Made by a program: the position numbers and the translations under genes. 64,000 nt of DNA from Elephas maximus indicus (lineage: Eukaryota > Chordata > Mammalia > Proboscidea > Elephantidae): contig NC_064832.1 of the NCBI RefSeq assembly GCF_024166365.1, positions 38,902,249 through 38,966,248 on the forward strand, read 5' to 3'. The first letter of the stretch is position 1, and every line of letters starts with the position of its first letter. The notes beneath the pieces were generated by a model, which was not told the origin of the DNA, searched no databases, and worked only from the letters and a program-made list of their open reading frames with translations. Shown one piece after another: positions 59,671 to 64,000 of the stretch.

Positions 59671-60436
59671 CTTTGGAAAATGAGACCAGGGAAGGCAGTG
59701 GGCATTGGCTGTGACTGCGCTCCCTCCCTCCCCAATCATCCAGGTATGGGAGGCCCCAGCGGGGAGGAGAGGGGGTGGGTTAGCTGGCAATCAGGTACGA
59801 AGATCAGAGAAGATAGGCCTCCATTGCATGCCCCAGAATTGTGATCAGATGCCTCGGAGCAGCTCTTCCTCCCCTACCCCACATTTTTGTAATCCCCGTC
59901 TACTGTAAGACAGGGTGCCTGGGTGGTACAGTTAACAGGCTCAGCTACTGACTGAAAGGCTGATAATTTGAGTCCACCCAGAGGCACCTTGGAAGAAAGG
60001 CCCACTAATTTACTTAAAAATAAAAACAGCTATTGAAAATCCTATGGAGTACAGTTCTACTCTGACACACGTGGGGTTATCATGAGTCAGAATTAACTCA
60101 ACGGCAACTGGGTTTTTTTTTTTTTTTTTTGGTTTTTTATCTAGTATAAGAAGTTGGTTCCTCAGTGATGCTGCCAGGGGACTCAGGGGACTCTGAGGGC
60201 ACAATTCTGGCTCTCAGGTGTGAGTGAAGTGGTCTGGCTCTGATGCAGCCATACCTGGACGGTGCTTACAGGACAAACTGCTCTCACTTAACAAAAGATA
60301 CGTCAAAATTTTCATTGTAACAGATATTCCTCATCCAAACGCTACTTGCAGGAAATTGCTTTGGAAAATGAGACCAGGAAAGGCAGTGGGCACTGGCTGT
60401 GACTGCACTTACCCCCTCCCCCATCATCCAGGTATG
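59671..60436 (+). repeat. ~78-bp direct repeat pair flanking an AfroSINE
   Basis: 59671-59749 and 60359-60436 are about 85-90% identical by eye (CTTTGGAAAATGAGACCAGG at both starts, ATCATCCAGGTATG at both ends). Flanks do not match a known repeat. Confidence 0.8.
59911..60139 (+). mobile_element. AfroSINE (diverged)
   Basis: TCTACTGTAAGA (59899-59910) and TCTAGTATAAGA (60140-60151) flank it, 10 of 12 identical. An AT-rich insert sits before the core ACAGTTCTACTCTGACACAC; T tract at 60113-60130. Confidence 0.82.
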
Positions 60437-61235
60437 ATTAATTAAGGATTCAAGTCACTAGGCTTTGGTTAATGGTGGTTTTACAGAATATATGGAAGAT
60501 GTTATTTAAAAGTGCAAACATCAACAGCAAATAAAAAATTTCAGTCATTCACATTTTACGCTTAAATCTTGAACATACAGTAGCTGGAGAATCTTTTCTA
60601 TGGCAAATGAGTATTTTTGAATAGTGGAAATCAATAATACTTTTATATTAATTTTTTTTCTAGCATTCCTCCTCTCTTTGCCCCACCCACCTTTCCATTT
60701 TGGGTCGAGCTGGACAGGGATTGGTGACATCAGAATAGTTCAGTCCCTTCCTTTCCCTTCCCTTCTGAGAATCTGGCATCTCCCACTTTAAGAGAAAAAT
60801 GCTTAGAAAAGCAGGTCATCATAGAAGGTGGGAACTACATAAAAGCGGCTAGAAAAAGAGACTTGATTTCATAGATGTGGATAAAAGTAATATTAGTGAG
60901 TAGCTTATTCCTGTGTTAAACTACTTGATATAATTCCCCATAGAACATTCTCATTTATTCACGACTTGGACAAGTGAGATACATAGTCAGACACGTTTGG
61001 TCAGGGACCTACCAGGTTCTTTTTTTTGTTTAGAGAGATCCAAATTTTGTAATTTTCTATTGGTCAGTCAAATGCCCAAGTCATGAATAAGAATAAAGTG
61101 TCAAATAAACTCCTTTTATATAATTAAATTACATGCCATTTTAAATGTCCTTCTATCAATATCTCTTTAAATACTTGGCAAACAATTGTTTAGAAAACAT
61201 GAATGATGGGATATCTCAACACAGTATGTAAGAGT

Positions 61236-61295
61236 ATATATGCACATAAATATACGTATGTATGTGTGTATGTATATGTATACATGTATGTACAC
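61236..61295 (+). repeat. Mixed TATG/TGTA microsatellite
   Basis: About 60 bases of alternating TATA/TATG/TGTA units. Confidence 0.7.
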
Positions 61296-62785
61296 CTATC
61301 TATTAAGCACCTAAGAGGCTACTTTATGAAATCTGTCACCACTGGGTCGGTACCCTATTTATTTTTCTTCTGCAGGATAATTTAAAATATTGTAATTAAT
61401 TCTTGATATGTAATGTCTAGACAAAGCCTATTTAAGGATTTTTTTGTGACTGTTTTGATATGTACACCCTTGGCTTTCAATGATTTAATCATTGCACTTG
61501 ACTTCTAAGGAACAAAATCATGGCACAGATGCATGTGCGTGAATTCTTCAATAGAGAATATTTATGCAAGATTCTACATTAAAAAACAGAAAGTGCCCAT
61601 AGAATAGTGGTTTATAAAAAGGAAAATAGTATCTACCTCATAAGGTATAAGAATTAAGTGAGACGATGGTAACAGTAATAATGTAAAGCCCTTAAGCAAG
61701 AATTTAAATCTCTTTTGTTGGGAAGTTCGTGCCAGGAGTCACTTTAGCCTTGGGTGACCACTCAATACGCCCAATCTCAGACCTTCGGGAATTCCCGGAT
61801 ATCAACAGGCTACTACATAAACCCACACAGAATATGAAATAATCACTAGTAAGCATAAGAACAAAAGGTGGGAGTTTGGGTTTGGAAAGGTGTAAGAAGT
61901 TTTGTTAGGCAATGGGGCATGGAATTTTATGAAAATACCCAGAGAATTTTCTAAATCGGCACACCTAGTGTTTATGATCTGTTGAAACAAAACTGGCTTA
62001 CACAGGATGCGTATCATTTGTTGATTATGGTACAGACACACACGTTTGCAAATTCTTTGATATAGAATACTTATGCAAAATGCCACACTAAACAATAGAA
62101 AACTACCCAGAGCTAACAAAATGGTACTTGGGTAGTAATAAATTAAATTCTATTAAAACTGCTAAAGTCTGAAAATATTAGATGTGACATGCAAGAAAAA
62201 GAAAGACAATTCAGGTAGGAACACTGTGCATTAAGATTTGCATCCATTCAGAGCATTTAAGGGGTTTTTAGCATATTCTTTGACCACTGAGTGCCGGGTA
62301 CCCGAGATGATACCTATCCAACCTTCCAAACAACTGGATGTATCTTAGTCTCCTAACCATCGATTTTAAGGAAGAAGCCAGTGCTTTCTATAACGACATC
62401 GAAGAAGTTTGAGCCACATACTGCTGTGGCTGTACCATAAAAACATTCCCTCAGACCAAGTGTAAGGAAAGTAGACACTTTGATAATTCTCATTTATCCT
62501 TTCAGACAATGCAATTGTCTCTGATCCCCTCTAACCTTTTTACTAACACGAGCACACTGGAACAAGTCAGGTTTGCATAATAAGAAAATGGCTTCATGGA
62601 ATGTGGTTTGTTTTTTTTTTTGCACAAAAATATTTTCTAATACTTCAAATCAAAATATCAAGCCATAGAGGTGCTTCAGTGGTACTCCCTTATCTATGCA
62701 GAAAAGTACAAGAATAGCAGATTACTTCCAAGTGCTTTGTATTACGTCGCAATTACTTTTCTTCCAAGGAATAGCACCGATATGA

Positions 62786-62875
62786 TCACCCCTCAGACTG
62801 GGAAGCGCTCCTTCCAAGCTCTTTAATTCCCTGGAGAATTCGTCTCACATGACCCACTTTCGGTATCCCTAGGTC
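62786..62875 (-). CDS. DGKH: Last coding exon of diacylglycerol kinase eta (SAM-domain C-terminus)
   Basis: Read on the minus strand, 29 codons plus TGA follow a splice acceptor (TTTAG at 62880-62876) that has a long pyrimidine tract over 62877-62930. The exon opens in phase 0 with DLGIPKVGHVRRILQGIKEL and closes with GRSASQSEG. This is the last helix of a SAM domain. It resembles the delta and eta type II diacylglycerol kinases, whose C-termini carry a GHxKRIL-xGIKEL-xRS signature; delta reads DLGVTKVGH, and the isoleucine-proline form points to eta. DGK eta phosphorylates diacylglycerol to phosphatidic acid and feeds Raf/MEK/ERK signalling; its SAM domain mediates oligomerisation. Only the isoform that retains the SAM domain uses this exon. 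The preceding exon, which should end in the rest of the SAM domain, was not found up to 64000 and must lie beyond the window. DGKD is the alternative, less likely from the residues and from the neighbouring promoter. Confidence 0.85.
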   Translation of the reverse strand, partial: DLGIPKVGHVRRILQGIKELGRSASQSEG

Positions 62876-64000
62876 CTAAAAAAGAAAGAAAAAGAAGGGG
62901 AGGGGGGAGAGAAAGAAAGAGGTTTACTGATAACAGAAATGGAGATTAAATACAATTAGCCTTTCGTTCGTCCATTTTAGTTTATATTCAATGTTTCAGA
63001 AAGTTAAGGCTAGAAAAATACATCTATAAAACAAAAATGATCTGACACACTGAAAAATCACCAATCTGTAAAAATCACACCCTACGCGAACCCTTAACTG
63101 TAATGTCCTCATAAATGTTATGCGGCGGTAGTACTTCCAGAGTCAAAGCTAGTTTATGTTCACACTTTTTTTCTCTTTTTAAAACATGGTCCTTTCTGGG
63201 TCCTTGAGAAAAGCGACATACGTCACCAGGGGAACCATAATCAGTTGTCAGGCAACTACACGTTTTCTGCGCTGAAACATTTAACAGTGAGGCCAAATCC
63301 TTGAGGAAGATACCAGCGTCTACCACAAAAATTAGAAAATAAATGCATTTAAAGTTAGTTGTACTTAGATTCTTTGAATTGAGGGGGGTCTTTAAATACT
63401 CTTTATACTTTATAATGTATATGTGAAAAAAAATTACTTAAACATAGGTGTCTGTCGGTTGATGCTTTCCCTTAAACCATTTCTGGCTCCTGCCTGCCCT
63501 TCAGAATTCTTCTCGTTTCTTAAAGACCCATCTTCTGATAAAATACCAAGAATTCAATATTTAACCTTCAAAAATGGATGATTGCAGTGTGCAGCACACA
63601 GCAGGCACTCATCACATATCTGTTGAAGAAATGAATGAAGCCCATTCAAGGGAGCCATAATATGCAGTATCTGAAAAACTAAAAGAAAGGGTTAAGGCCT
63701 CCAAACCCTACAGCTTCTCTAAATATGAGGAGTATAACTAGTGTGTCAATGTCTGAAGTCAAAAAGCCTCTTCGCAATACAGAGAGTTTGAAATATTTAA
63801 AAATCTGTACAAAGAGGACTTCCAATGCAGCCTAGAAAACACGATTTTAAAGTACCATAGGCTTATTTGTCCAAGAAGATAACGATTCCAATAATCCATG
63901 CTGTTTGGTAAATTAAGAGCATTATTTACTTTTAAACTTTTAAATGAGATAGATCAAATTGCTTTAAGGTGTGTGCTTTCTCTCTGCCATATACTTTAGG
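62876..64000 (-). other. DGKH: Terminal DGKH intron (partial)
   Basis: Upstream of the last exon on the minus strand. 62877-62930 is the pyrimidine tract of the acceptor. 63070-63340 is locally CpG-bearing and holds an 83-codon minus frame (63075-63326) that does not look like SAM domain. About 63575-63630 (AGCACACAGCAGGCACTCAT) is a MIR-like scrap. The preceding SAM exon was not found. Confidence 0.6.

Larger units (their letters stand above)
49100..62785 (-). other. DGKH: Probable long 3' UTR / downstream region of DGKH
   Basis: Below the stop codon there is 13.6 kb of AT-rich, repeat-poor DNA with no recognisable exon in either strand. The only clear insertions are AfroSINEs, a MaLR LTR, an L1 3' end, MER20 and old fragments. 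A minus-strand AATAAA lies at 49127-49122, just before dense SINEs resume at 49026. I infer that the terminal exon may run to about 49105. Earlier poly(A) sites are likely too, since many TTTATT words occur on the plus strand. The extent is an inference from repeat density and the hexamer, and RNA evidence could shorten it. Confidence 0.4.

Noticed and set aside
61802..62119. 105-codon hydrophobic minus-strand frame as a membrane protein
   Set aside because: It includes half of a local duplicated segment, lies within the presumed DGKH 3' UTR, and has no relatives I recognise.

Overview
This is a window of mammalian nuclear DNA. The host is almost certainly an afrotherian, most likely an elephant. 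About thirty copies or fragments of the tRNA-derived AfroSINE are present, along with a tRNA-Gly-headed SINE, an RTE-type LINE sharing its 3' tail with both, L1 with its 3' ends, HAL1-like fragments and MaLR-type LTRs. Most open frames are shadows of repeats or of GC-rich DNA. No bacterial, plasmid or phage-like system is present.

Two host genes are touched, both read on the minus strand. At the right end (62786-62875) is the last coding exon of a diacylglycerol kinase eta (DGKH) orthologue: the final 29 residues of the C-terminal SAM domain behind a strong splice acceptor. The 13.6 kb below it has no other recognisable exon and may be a very long 3' UTR, with a candidate poly(A) signal near 49122. 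At 17880-18600 is a CpG island promoter with two TCTCGCGAGA palindromes, two CACGTG E-boxes, an inverted CCAAT box and a minus-strand CAG|GTGAGC splice donor at 18094/18093. By known mammalian gene order (DGKH followed by AKAP11 on the same strand) this is probably the AKAP11 promoter and non-coding first exon. Positions 1-18000 would then be AKAP11 intron 1; I found no AKAP11 coding exon there.

Layout: 1-4140, RTE, HAL1-like and L1 pieces with SINEs. 5987-6650, a TA-flanked inverted-repeat DNA transposon with a very G-rich core. 8027-12536, a decayed L1. 12900-17550, SINEs in otherwise unique DNA. 17880-18600, the promoter. 19000-35400, SINEs, two MaLR LTRs, old repeats and a long unclassified block. 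35402-37978, a 2.6 kb RTE copy with endonuclease and reverse transcriptase remnants and an 11-bp target duplication. 38000-42450, HAL1/L1 with nested RTE, LTR and SINE insertions. 43000-49030, SINEs, two convergent CTCF-like motifs (46531, 46704) and an RTE fragment inserted in a SINE. 49100-62785, the DGKH 3' region. 62876-64000, DGKH intron.

The LINE and SINE families form one functional set: both SINE families end in the RTE 3' tail, so RTE proteins probably mobilised them. Many insertions keep readable target-site duplications, which fixes boundaries and relative order. All family names come from recognition of consensus features, without a database search.
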